From Chaenocephalus aceratus (taxonomy: Eukaryota; Chordata; Actinopteri; Perciformes; Channichthyidae), in NCBI GenBank assembly GCA_023974075.1, contig CM043800.1, positions 31,714,452 to 31,778,451 on the forward strand: a stretch of DNA of 64,000 nucleotides, given 5' to 3'. Below are positions 48,067 through 58,978 of this stretch, one piece after another. The translations under genes and the position numbers were made by a program. The first letter of the stretch is position 1. The number at the start of each line of letters is the position of its first letter. The notes under the pieces were generated by a model. It did no database searches, was not told the origin of the DNA, and saw only the letters and a program-made list of their open reading frames with translations.

Positions 48067-48691
48067 CGGTACGTCCACACAGCAGCTTTTCAAAAATCTT
48101 GAAAATCTTGGAGCTGGGCGTGTCTGACAGCTTGGGGATTTTTTGCGAGCAATGCGACCAACAACCAATCACATGAATCTCCCGCCCCCGACATACAAAG
48201 CAAAAAACCCCGGGGATTTTATGCGAGCAATATATATATATATATAAACTCCCCAAACAGGCGAAAACCTACCAGTTTCACCCACTGTCTCTGCCACCTC
48301 CCTCCATGCCTGCTTCCTCCGGTTTGTATCCCGTTAATTGTTCTGATGGTAAAGAACCGGGTGATTTGCTACCGTAATTTCTCGTTTGGAATATGAGGAA
48401 ATGAACTGCGGTCTGGTTCTCCCTGCTTACACGCGGTTTGATTGGCTAGCGCTTCTACTGTCAGATTTGCATAAACGTGTTTGATTGGCTGACGCTTCCA
48501 GCTCAGCTTCAAAAGTTGAACATTGCTCAACTTTTGAATCCTGGAAATCCTGGAAATCTTCGCTTCGCTCCCCCACAATGCAGTTCGGTGAAAAGCGAGG
48601 CAAAGTGACGTCATCCCCATTCAAAGTCAATGGGCAGAGAAGCGTTGTAAGTGGTGGAAGATTCGTCTAAAGCTGCTGTGTGGACGTACCG
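48067..48691. mobile_element. MITE, 625 bp, flanked by TTA (PIF/Harbinger-like)
   Basis: Both ends, read inward, begin with CGGTACGTCCACACAGCAGC plus TTT, a perfect 23-bp inverted repeat. TTA flanks both sides (48064-48066 and 48692-48694). A 3-bp TTA duplication is typical of PIF/Harbinger. No transposase ORF. A (TA)n run lies at 48231-48246. Confidence 0.88.
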
Positions 48692-49397
48692 TTAGGGCTC
48701 CAATTGAAATCCTTACCACTGAAGATTGTACAGATTAATAAAAAATATACTTTCTTTGAAGAGCTTTTGCTTATTCAGGCTGATCGAAGCACAATTTTTG
48801 GGTCAGAAGAAAATGTATTTTTCTAGAGACCTTCAACTTCCCTTGGAAAATATTTTCCTTATCAAAAGCCATTCCAAAAATATATGATAGTGAGCAATCC
48901 CATACAAGTGAACCCTGCCAAAAGAAATTGTAAATGTCACTGTTAACTCCCCCAAAGGTTTTTCTTAACTTGAGGTCACAACACAACATTGGCATTTTGA
49001 AGGGCAAATATATTCCAGGGCTCTTTGGGCCACATGTTATAACATAAGGTAAAGAGAAATAAAAAGAAGCAGGAACATATTAACAAAACAATGAGCTCAG
49101 TAGTTTATATACATAACTAAAGTAATGAAAATATTCTCAAAATTAAGCTTTTTGTTAGCCATTAACTGACGATTTTGGCAAAGATATATATCATCCACTT
49201 TCCAACCGACGAGGCTTGATCTTTGAAACAAGTTATTGTACATCTTTGGGGCAATATATACAGTAGCAGGGGTTTGCAGATCTCCTTTTGATGACATTGA
49301 TGATGAAAGAGATAATCCTGGGACGAAGGCACCAAAATACATACTCTGTTTGGTTTCTGTTGTATTTCACAATCACAACTAAATCTGAGCTCTCTGG

Positions 49398-49920
49398 GGC
49401 CGTTTCTCAATCTCGAGGATACTGGCTTCCAAGCCAATATTTCAAGGATGCTACATCATCAAGTGGCGCAGCAGGACCGTTCCAATGTCAAGCATACTTG
49501 GAATTCCACCGAGGCCGCGTCCTTGGTTTGGGGGAAATTTCGAGGCTGCACATGGGTAGACTTCGCGTCCTTAAAATCCCCACAATGCTTTGCGCACGTA
49601 CCAATTTCAAAAACCCTTGCGGAGAATGGCTGAACCGACGCAGCACACATTTAAATGTAAGTATGTAGTGGCGTAGAACATGTAAATATGTTACTTTGTT
49701 ACATTTGTTATCACCAAAAATGTGTTAGATAGACATCGTGAGGTATTTATGTTCGATACAGTTTATGTTGAAATCGTTAGAGTGGCACACTTGTTAGCCT
49801 GTTCCATTCTTCTTCGTTTTCCGAAGCCGTGGCTTGGAAGCATACTTGCTTCGTTTCTGAAGGAAGTGACTTGGAAGTACGCGAATACCAAGCCTGCATC
49901 CTCGAGATTGAGAAAGGGCC
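49398..49920. mobile_element. MITE of the TTTCTCAATGTCGAG family, copy 1
   Basis: Left end GGCCGTTTCTCAATCTCGAG and right end, reversed, GGCCCTTTCTCAATCTCGAG are inverted repeats. Inside are GGCGCAGCAGGACCGTTCCA and an Ile/Glu-rich non-coding core. Same family as the hairpin at 0.6 kb. Confidence 0.8.
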
Positions 49921-50320
49921 TGGGTATTTTCTCAATGTCGAGGAAGGCTGCTCCAGAGCCACTATTTCAAGGATGCTACGTAATCGAGTGCCGCCGAAGG
50001 ACTGTTCCAATGTCCAGGATGCTTGGAATTCTTCCGAGGCCGGCGTCCTTCGTTGCGTGAAATTTCGAGGCTGCACATGTGTATCCTCCGCGGTCTTAAA
50101 ATCCCAACAATGCTTTGTGCACGGACCAATTTCCAAATCTTTGGCGGAAATCGCGCTCCATTTAAGGCGGGGCCTCGCATATGACGCACACCTGTTAGCC
50201 TGTTCCACCATTCTTCGTTTTCCGAGGCTAAGAAGGATTCTTGCCTCGCTTCTGAAGGACCTGACTCGGAGGGACATGTCCTACCAAGGAAGCGTCCTCG
50301 ACATTGAGAAACACCCTCTG
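49915..50320. mobile_element. MITE of the TTTCTCAATGTCGAG family, copy 2 (abutting copy 1)
   Basis: Left TTTTCTCAATGTCGAGGAAG and right, reversed, GTTTCTCAATGTCGAGGA are inverted repeats. Shared blocks with copy 1 and the hairpin include AGCCACTATTTCAAGGATGC and GCCGAAGGACTGTTCCA. Copies 1 and 2 share their junction at about 49915-49920. TCTCTGG occurs just outside both outer ends and might be a target duplication of the whole pair. Confidence 0.8.
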
Positions 50321-51356
50321 TCTTTCTCTGGTCTGCTTATATTAAATTACTTAGCACCAGATGGAAAACATTGCACCAAAACATGTTTAGTTTGCAAACA
50401 AAATCTATGATCAACAAAAAACGAATTGCAGGATGCAAAATGTGCAAATAAATTGTAGCCATTCACTTTGGTTCTGTAATAATGGATGTATAATTGGAGA
50501 TATTCACCATTATTATACATTTTTTATACATAGTTTAAAGCCCCAGAAGTTATTTTTCGATGTTAACTGTGACTAAACCCAATGCAAATAAATGTAACTT
50601 GACATTTTGCAATCAGAAATGTTTAATGAGTCGTTAAAACAGAGATAAATTCATTACGGTTGATAAATCTGTCACTCAAATCCAATCACATTTCCTCCAG
50701 TGGGTGTAAAAATATATATTTAGAGCTTTAAGTAGACAAGCTAAGCTGCAGAGCCCAAATAAGTAGGGCACGCTTTATTATCAAATAACACACATTCATA
50801 CACACATGGGGGCCAAATGCCGTATTTAAAGAGAATGTAGCATGTTAACGACAGCCTGACCAATGCTAGTGGCTGATAGCAGGGTACTGAAACCTTTATA
50901 TGCACGGTGATGGCTGGACATGCATTCATTGAATCAAGAGAACATGTGCACATCTTTAAAGAGCCTGTGACACGAGTTTCCCCCATCATCCAAACCCATC
51001 AATTTGAGTAAATATTGTCCCGTTGAAAACCGTTACTGAACTGATTTTGGATATTTGTACTTTGATAACCATTAATCTGCCCTGCAATGTTGACAATTTT
51101 CTGGATCTTCTCGGGGATTCTTCAAGTCCCGCCAAATGATGTGTGACGTCATTGCGGGCACAGCGCTCCAGCTGCACCGTCCGGATCCCAGCATCTGCAT
51201 GTAAACGCACGATGGCGCACACAGCAGCAAGCTCAGACAGCGATGACAGTTTAATTTTGAACGTGTCATATGAGGCTGAAGGATCGGTTTATGTTGTATC
51301 TGTTAGAAGTTTAGGAATGAGGTGCGTCAATATGGGCGATCATACGGTCATGTAGC

Positions 51357-52241
51357 CAGTGGTGGACTGGGACTAAAAATCATCCCGGGACTCTCGACCG
51401 GCCCACTTCGGTACCGCTAGTAAATTGTCAACGGGGGGAGTGGGGGATGTCAGGGGTGGCGGGTGTTGTAGATAGTAAATGTAAATATGTAAATATTTGT
51501 GTCACTGCATCCTGGTAAAATACAAATATAATGTATAATGTCTGTGTCTTTGACATTAGCGCTGCTAGCCACCTGTGCCCTGTACTACGAAGCCAGTTCA
51601 ACAGACCCTGGATATGTTTGAGTAGCAAACAAACTAACAACAACAAACTAACAAACGAGATCTCGCTAAGCGGTCCTACGACGCTGGTTATCAACTCGGT
51701 AAATCAAGCCAGGGTTTCTCTCTCCAGCTGAGAGCGTGTTCACGTCTAAAACACGAGTGGATCTGACTTTAATTACATTTGACTCGAGTGTTTCGTCAAC
51801 ATAATGTGTTGCTTAAAATAATACTTCTGCATCCAGTATGTGACACTGTGAGTGTTGCACGGGCAGATACGGCTCAGCTGACTCAGATCAGGAAATATAT
51901 GATATATTGTGATATTATATGATCGATGATCTGATTGATGATGTGATATCAGTGTGATATGAATGATAAGTGCGACACGTCGGCGTCTTCTCTGCATACG
52001 GCAGTTTAAACTGTATTTCCTTTATCCTGTAATATGACTTGAGAGATTTAAACTCCGCGCACTGAGTTGATCTCTTTTCTATAGACGCCGGAGGCGGGCA
52101 GCGTCAGGTAAAACAAGTTATTTAGCCTTCCCAAACCTGAGCCTCACGCGCCGCCTATGGGGGATGTGCTAGTGACTTATCCGACCGGCCCACTTCGGTA
52201 CCGGCGCATCGGGATTCGTCCCGATGGCCAGTCCGCCACTG
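51357..52241. mobile_element. Nested element with CAGTGG-GGACTGG termini
   Basis: The ends CAGTGGTGGACTGGGAC and, reversed, CAGTGGCGGACTGGCCATC are inverted repeats. The 8-bp flanks CATGTAGC/CACCCAGC match at 5 of 8 positions, so a hAT-type duplication is possible but decayed. ACCGGCCCACTTCGGTACC occurs near both ends in the same orientation, which an intact single element would not show. Confidence 0.65.
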
Positions 52242-52319
52242 CACCCAGCCCACGTAAACTGTCAACGGGGGGAGCCTCGCTGCGGGGAAACGGTGGACCT
52301 CGTGTCCCGATCGGAGTGG

Positions 52320-52349
52320 GAATAATAATAATAATAATAATAATAATCC
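52320..52349. repeat. (AAT)n microsatellite
   Basis: About nine AATA/AAT units. Confidence 0.9.
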
Positions 52350-52404
52350 GTGCATTTTATCCATTAATTTCCCCAACATTGTGGTAAAAAAAACACGTTT
52401 AATC

Positions 52405-52730
52405 CATGTTGGTGTACTACAACTACAAAAAGCATCGGTTTGTTTTCTCATCAGAAAATGCAGACCGGCACAAACAAACGATTTTTAATCATCATCCTCA
52501 CGATCATTTAATGTATCATATGTTCGCCGAATTGACATGAAAGCACAAATAAATGTAGTTTCATCCACTTGAGTTTACAACTACAAAAATAATCGATTTG
52601 TTTTTATATCACATCCTACGGGAGGAAATTCAGTCGCTCTCACTACCGATTTTTAATCCTAATGTAATCATCATCTTCACCACGATCATTTATGTTTATG
52701 TCGCCGAATTGACATGAAAGCACTGACGAA
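52405..52730. repeat. Imperfect tandem duplication, period about 177 bp
   Basis: ACAACTACAAAAA...ATCG, GATTTTTAATC, ACGATCATTTA and TCGCCGAATTGACATGAAAG each occur twice in the same order, the last at 52524 and 52701. Inside the TTAA-flanked element. Confidence 0.8.
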
Positions 52731-53049
52731 TATGAATATACTGTAGTCAACTTCATTAAAACGTTATTAACGTGCCAAAACTCAGTAATTCACCATTTCT
52801 ACGCATGACAACACACTTTGTCCCTGTTTGGCTCTCTCGCCGCACAGTGAAGCGTTCCCGCATTGACGTCACTTCCGGCTTCCGCCAAAACTTCAAAATG
52901 AGTCGAAGGAATTTCCCGCGATGTTCGAAATTATTGATATTTAACGGAACGGTATCGCTTTTTCTTTTTTAAACTGACGGTTCGAGATTACTAGTAGCCC
53001 AATATTTCATTGCACAACAGTTGTTGGGATGATGTCACAGGCTCTTTAA

Positions 53050-56000
53050 TATTATGCAGAGTTTATAGTGCTTTGTACCATGTGAGATGGCAGAGCAGCT
53101 GTGGAGTTTTAGTGTAGTGCAGCTGTAAAAACCTGCCTTCGGTACACACTGTTACTTATCGTGAGTATTAATGCTCGGCTTTACTATCACAAGAAAGTAG
53201 GCCAATGGCATAAACCTGTCAAAGAGTGACTGAAATCTACCGGCTGGTGTCATGCAAATACAAGTCTATGGCCTTTCCACAGGATATGTAAAGTTCCACT
53301 GACGGTCTTATGATAAAAGGTATATGGGTTATTCAGGTTCATACACGTGCACCATACAGCAAAGACACTATTACTCAGTATTAATAACCACCACGGTGTC
53401 AAAAAAGTGGGTCTAAGCAGAACGAATAGAGGAAGCAGACGTATTGTTATTCATCAGCTACCACAATGATCTGCAACACTCTAGTGTTTCTGAGAAGTTG
53501 TGACCTGTTGTCCATACTGCCTTCACACTCTTTGCTCTTTGTAACCTTTAGCTGGCGAGTTGGCATATTTGAATCTCGCGTCTGCTCTAAGGTGTTTGTT
53601 ATCTGGCCTGTAGCAATATTTGGTGTGAATCCCAACAAGGCGTTGCAACAGGGTGGAGTTTGTGCATGCATAACTTTGTAACTTCTGGCAGAAGAAATAA
53701 CAGAATTCTTCCTCTTTTAAATAGAAAAAGCTGTAAAATACACTCTTGCCCAAGTCAACACAACAGTGGTTTTCCTGCTATTGCCACACTTGGTCTGGTG
53801 TGACTATAGCGTTATGTGGCTAATGTTAATGTAATGCTCCTATTTCTCACTTAGTTCTCTTTATTCAACTATTGTCAATTTTACTGGTGCTATACTATGT
53901 TTTAGTAGTAACCATTGGCTGTAAACGCTATACGCCTTTCCATAAAAATGTGCGAGTGTATACAACTCTTACTGGTTTTTTTTGGTGTGTCAGATTAACT
54001 TTATAATCATGCTGGAAAGCAGGGTTAGTCAACCATGGTGGCTATTTCCTTTTCTCTATCTATTACCAATTCAGTCTGGCTTTTAAACTCTCCAATCCAA
54101 GTGTTTAAATGTTTGAAAGTCTGTCAAAGACGGTTTCAATTCTTTGTGTTTTCCCCAATAATCAGCCAGGTAAAATGACTGCAACACTGAGTCTGGTGGC
54201 TTTGAGGAGATCATATTAATTGTATGTTTTGCACAGTAATATATTGTAATAATTCTCCCTATTGATTTTATTCATTATACATTTACAGTACATATATCAA
54301 TTGGACCAAAATGCACTTAATGGAACATGAAATTGACTAGTATCCGTCTTGTAAACGCAAGTAACTGCCCTGCTTTCTGTCTAATCTTGGCTCACATGTT
54401 GTGACTTGTGCATCTGCTCTGTTGCGTGCGATCACCTGTCTCTCTTTCTGCTGACTTTAAATTAACGCTGCAACCCATGGCTTGATTATGAGAGGAACTT
54501 TCTGGTCTGCAATTGAATGAACTGGTTTTTTTTTTTACTTTTAATACATGTGCAAAGTGCATCTTCTTTCCGCTTCACGCCTGTGGTTTAATTCTATGAA
54601 ATGTTTGCCGCTGTTTCCTTTATAACACTTATCTAGGTGTGAAAAGGAGTTCTATTGTAGAATAGGTTTTGTTTTATTTCATCTTTCACCGTATTCCCCT
54701 GTTCTATGCTGCCGTTTTTTATTATGCCATCTGTTTCTTGAAAAGGGGCAAATCTGTAAACATGAATGTGTGTGATTACATGACTCAAAAATGATGTCGT
54801 ATTTTAAAGCCACAGATGATGTTAGAGATCTGTTGGAAAGGCTTGAAAGAACTCCTGTGGTTTGTTTCACATTTGTTTAACTGAGAAATATCAGTTGGCT
54901 TTATTTGAAAGAGAAAGCACGGTGACAATATGAAACACGACGTAATACACTCAAATGAATCAACAAAGGATTACGATAAACCACAAACTCTCTGAAGTTC
55001 CTGTGTTTGATATGTATCCATGAAGGCGGCGGTTCAACTTTGAGCATCTAAAAACAAGCTAATGACATGTGAGAATTTCCTTGTTGCTGCACACAGCTTT
55101 ATTTTTAATTTTTTGGCTTGCTTTTTTTGTGTGCTGGACTAAAGACAAGAATGACTTTGCCTGCGGCTTGTTTTTAATTTCAGCACTCACCATCAAAGTT
55201 GCACAGATGACGAAGGCCTTGAGGAAAAACATGGTGGAAAGTGATCAACAGATAACTTCAACAATCCTCTCAAATGCTGCCCCCTTGTGGGATGGCGAGG
55301 CGTGGAGTCCCTTGCTGCCAAAGAGCAGTTTAGGCATTTTATAAACTCCCACCTCGTGATTTACAGTCAGTGAACTGCTGGGGATTCACTGTCCTGCTCA
55401 AGGGCATGTTGCATGGATAGATTGCTGAGGCACAGACTGAAGCTATACATTCAGGGTCATGGTGTCACATTGTGTTTTTTCTTTGCCCTGGTGTGTAAAG
55501 TTTAATCATACATTTGTTTCATTTCATATTCCTCTGGGACTCATATTCATGTGGCATTTCACGAAAGGGGGTCAGTGCTCAGAGGCTGTTACAGTGTCTT
55601 GCTCAAGGACACTTTGACAGGGGTGGACACATTGATCTCAAAGGACTTACTCGTTCATTTCAATGATGATGACGACTCACGAGTACTATCAGGCCTGACC
55701 TTTTAGTTTCCCGCGTGCTGAAAGATAATCGCCGTTACTGCAGTGAACGAAAGAAATGCGGCATCATGAATTTGTATTCACTTGGAGCTGTAATTGGAAT
55801 ACATTCTGTCTGGGCCTTATGGCACCTCCAATGCTATTTCAAACTATAAAATGCCTTCAAATCTACAAAATGATGTGTGCCCGCTGAGCTGAATCTAAAT
55901 TAAAATTGGATTAGAAATATATAGGCCATTTTGAAGTGTTACGTTTTCCTGTGCAAATCCACTGCAGTCTCCTGAGTGAAATCAACTCTGGCTCTCTGAG

Positions 56001-58948
56001 CACTTGAGGCGGGAAAGCTCTCTGCTGCAGTTTGACACGCACCAAAACGAGCATTCATCAATACAAAAAAATTCCCTATTTGCACACACCGCACTTGAGT
56101 TATGTTTTCCTTTAATTTATGCCTCCAAAGGGATGCGTAAACAATTACAATTACTTGTGGCAGTCACAATAAATCACAGCAAATCAGTTTAATAAAACAA
56201 CACCAGCAGATTTACATGCAAATTGGCCCAGGGAAGGAGGCCACATCAGCAGTTGAGGTTTACTATGTTTTGTGCTTCAAGACAACAGAGGGTCTTGTAC
56301 TTTTAGTTGTTTGGGCTATAAACAACACACTTCACTCTACAGCCAACCGTATACGAAACACTACTGTAGCTATAAAACTGCTTCAAACTTTTCATAAATC
56401 ACAGCTTTTATCTGGAACAGGTAGGCAATGGCGCAACCTTTTCCAGTAGCACTCAAATGCACTCCATCTCCACTAGTTACAGAGCTAGACTACCGTGAAG
56501 TGTCTCCAGTAGTGAGCAGCAGGTCTGTTCATCAGAGGTGACGTACAAGTGGGAGCAGAGGATTGGGAGACTGAGGAAGCTGTGATCCAAACACACGCTC
56601 TGCACCTCCTCAACAACAAGCCGAAGGAACAGATTCATCTGAGGAAGATCCACAGCAGCGTGCGGTGTACACAGGCGCCATGCATAATTAGCACTATAGA
56701 CACAGTGAGCAGAAATATGCTCGGGCTGCACACAGCGCTGTGCTTCAGAGGAATACATAGATGTGTGTGAGGTCTGACTTACTGTCACATGCATGAGGTG
56801 TGTTGTACTGAAAAGATCCTGATGTTTGGTAGAGTGCATTCATATCGAAAGGAGAGGCTACATTTAGTGCTTTGAATAGTTCAGACGACTTCAGCTGTGA
56901 TGGAAATAGAATGGGCAATGTGCAGACTATGACAGTTATTGTAGTTATTTCTCAACAGAAGACTTCACACAGGTTATATGTAAAACATATTTTTATTATT
57001 AAGAACATAATGGATTCCTGAAGCCCAAACAATGTACAAATCCTTCCTGAGGAGATAAAGATAAAAAGAAAACTGTGCTTTCAGCATCTCACATTATGTA
57101 ACATCTGTATAAACTATACACAAGCATTCATTTGCCTAAAACAGCATCATTATTCAAGGCAGTAAAGTCAATCTCATGCTCCAGATGTCTGGCTGTAGTC
57201 GCCAGCTGTGCCGTGTATTTGGATGTTAAGTTAATGTATTTCGATGCGAGGGTGAATCTTTCGTAATGTCAACAAATCCCACGTAAAGATGGAAAACAAC
57301 CGTGCATTATTTTGTCTCAAGTGTGACTTCCTTTCCCTGTTCAACGTTCTCATCACATGTGTTGCTCTTGAGGACATACATCTTCACAAACAGGTTGCAA
57401 ATATGACCTTCTTTACAAAAAAAGGCTGAGTATTTCCTGCAACATCTGGACACTGAAGATACCATCAAATGCTACTCATGGCGCAGTAACTGGTGCATAT
57501 ATGGAGATATCTTCAGCTGGGGATTAATACACATTTGATGCTTTTGTGTTCATTTACAGCAAACGGATGCCGTATGCAGGATAGTGTGAGGCTATGACTT
57601 CATATCGACTTTGTTGTTGTGTTGCTGTGTTAAAGTGAGATACTTTACAGCAGCAGGATAGTGTTAATGTTATTGACTCCAATAAAGTACAGTGGCCATG
57701 TTTATGGTAATGCTGGTCCATGTCACGCAGTGTGTCTCATTAGTGTGTATCTATGAGACAACAATGGAGCTCTAAAGCACAGAGAGAGACCAATCACTTG
57801 TAAGTAGGATCAATTCATGATTGTGACAATAATAAACATAACCATTGCAGCCTCATACCTGAAATTCCGTATGAAAGGAACATATACAGAATAATAGCAT
57901 TGTTATCAATTGGTGCAACCAAAAGAATACATTTTACAAGCAAACCCGAGTTTAAATAAAGCACCAACATTATAAATCAATAAACACATCATCTGTAAAA
58001 GTAATGAGATCCCATTGTTTTAATGTGCTGTCCCTGACCCAGTGCAGACAGTGCATTGTTGCTTCTTCAGCAGAAAGCGTGGCGGATTTTGTGCTGACCT
58101 TGTTCATGGCTGGGATGTGATTACTTTCCAAACCATTTAAGTCACATAAAAAGCATTTAATTGATAAGCGCACATCCATTGGTGGGATCCCCTTCATAGT
58201 TAGCTGAGCATTACGCCTGAGCGCCACTGAGGCGAATCCCTTAATTGAGAAGTGTCATAAGAAGCATCCGTAAACAGAAGGCGCAAAATAAATAGTCCCA
58301 TTTACATTAAGGCCGCCCCTACGGCTAATTTCTTCTTTCATAACTGTCAGGGGTGAATTATTTACTCAGAATAGAAACGGATATATGCATGCAAGCACCT
58401 CAAGTGCATTTGTCAAGGTGCTGTTGTTTAGATCTCTCGATGATGAATGGATGTGAGCTCGGTCAAGCGCTATGGATCACTGAGCCTGTCTGCTCGCAGG
58501 AGGCTCAGCAGCAAAGTTTGATGCATGACCACTGCTTCACAAGGCAAAATAGTACAATTCACGTGGGACTACATGACGTCTGTGTGTGGAGCAGTGTTGT
58601 TGATGGGGAAGGATTTTAGGTTAAAAATACATTCAGTATCAGGTAGCTTATCCAGTACATTCTTTTAATAAGTGCAAATCGAGCATCCTTCTTTTGATAA
58701 TTTGACATTCATTTCTAGAAAAGCAATACTCTAATCCAAAATACTACACTTTGTAATCCCCATGGGAGACATTTTGATTGTCTTTATAAAAAGCTAAGCG
58801 ACAGAGACACCCGGGTGTGTCAGCCTTTTTGAGAGGAGAACCTTGTGCAGTCAGTCTTGCTCGGTGGCACGTTGGATCAAGTGTGTCAGCTGTTTGTTTG
58901 CCGGTGGATGCGGGACAGTAGTAGAGAATAGTCTGCTGACATCTGTCA
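53050..58948. other. Intergenic and probable 3' UTR of the vsig10l-like gene
   Basis: No coding exon was recognised. Traces of a lagoon-type fish repeat (TGTCTTGCTCAAGGACACTT near 55592; CTGCTCAAGGGCATG near 55394) suggest old SINE-like relics. A minus-strand AATAAA at 56992-56997 could end the vsig10l-like transcript, which would give a 3' UTR of about 2 kb. Confidence 0.35.
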
Positions 58949-58978
58949 TCATCTTGGTCTCCCCCTGTGAGTCTGATG
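58949..58978 (-). CDS. vsig10l: vsig10l-like possible last exon (nine codons plus stop)
   Basis: Minus-strand acceptor GTGTCTTTCCAG. In the phase left by the tail exon it reads H-Q-T-H-R-G-R-P-R and stops at TGA. The His/Gln/Arg composition matches the end of the tail exon, which supports the join, but the segment is too short to prove. Confidence 0.45.
   Translation of the reverse strand, partial: HQTHRGRPR

Larger units (their letters stand above)
50960..53045. mobile_element. TTAA-flanked DNA transposon derivative, about 2.1 kb
   Basis: Both ends, read inward, start AGAGCCTGTGACA. TTAA lies directly outside each (50956-50959 and 53046-53049). TTAA targets are used by piggyBac and Kolobok elements. 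Both ends carry CpG-rich segments with GACGTCA. A short ORF (51212-51352, MAHTAASSDSDDSLILNVSY onward) may be a 5' remnant of an encoded protein; no transposase core is visible. A second element sits inside. Confidence 0.75.

Noticed and set aside
55069..55344. 91-codon plus-strand ORF with a hydrophobic start
   Set aside because: No ATG at the given start, no recognised domain and no adjacent exon.
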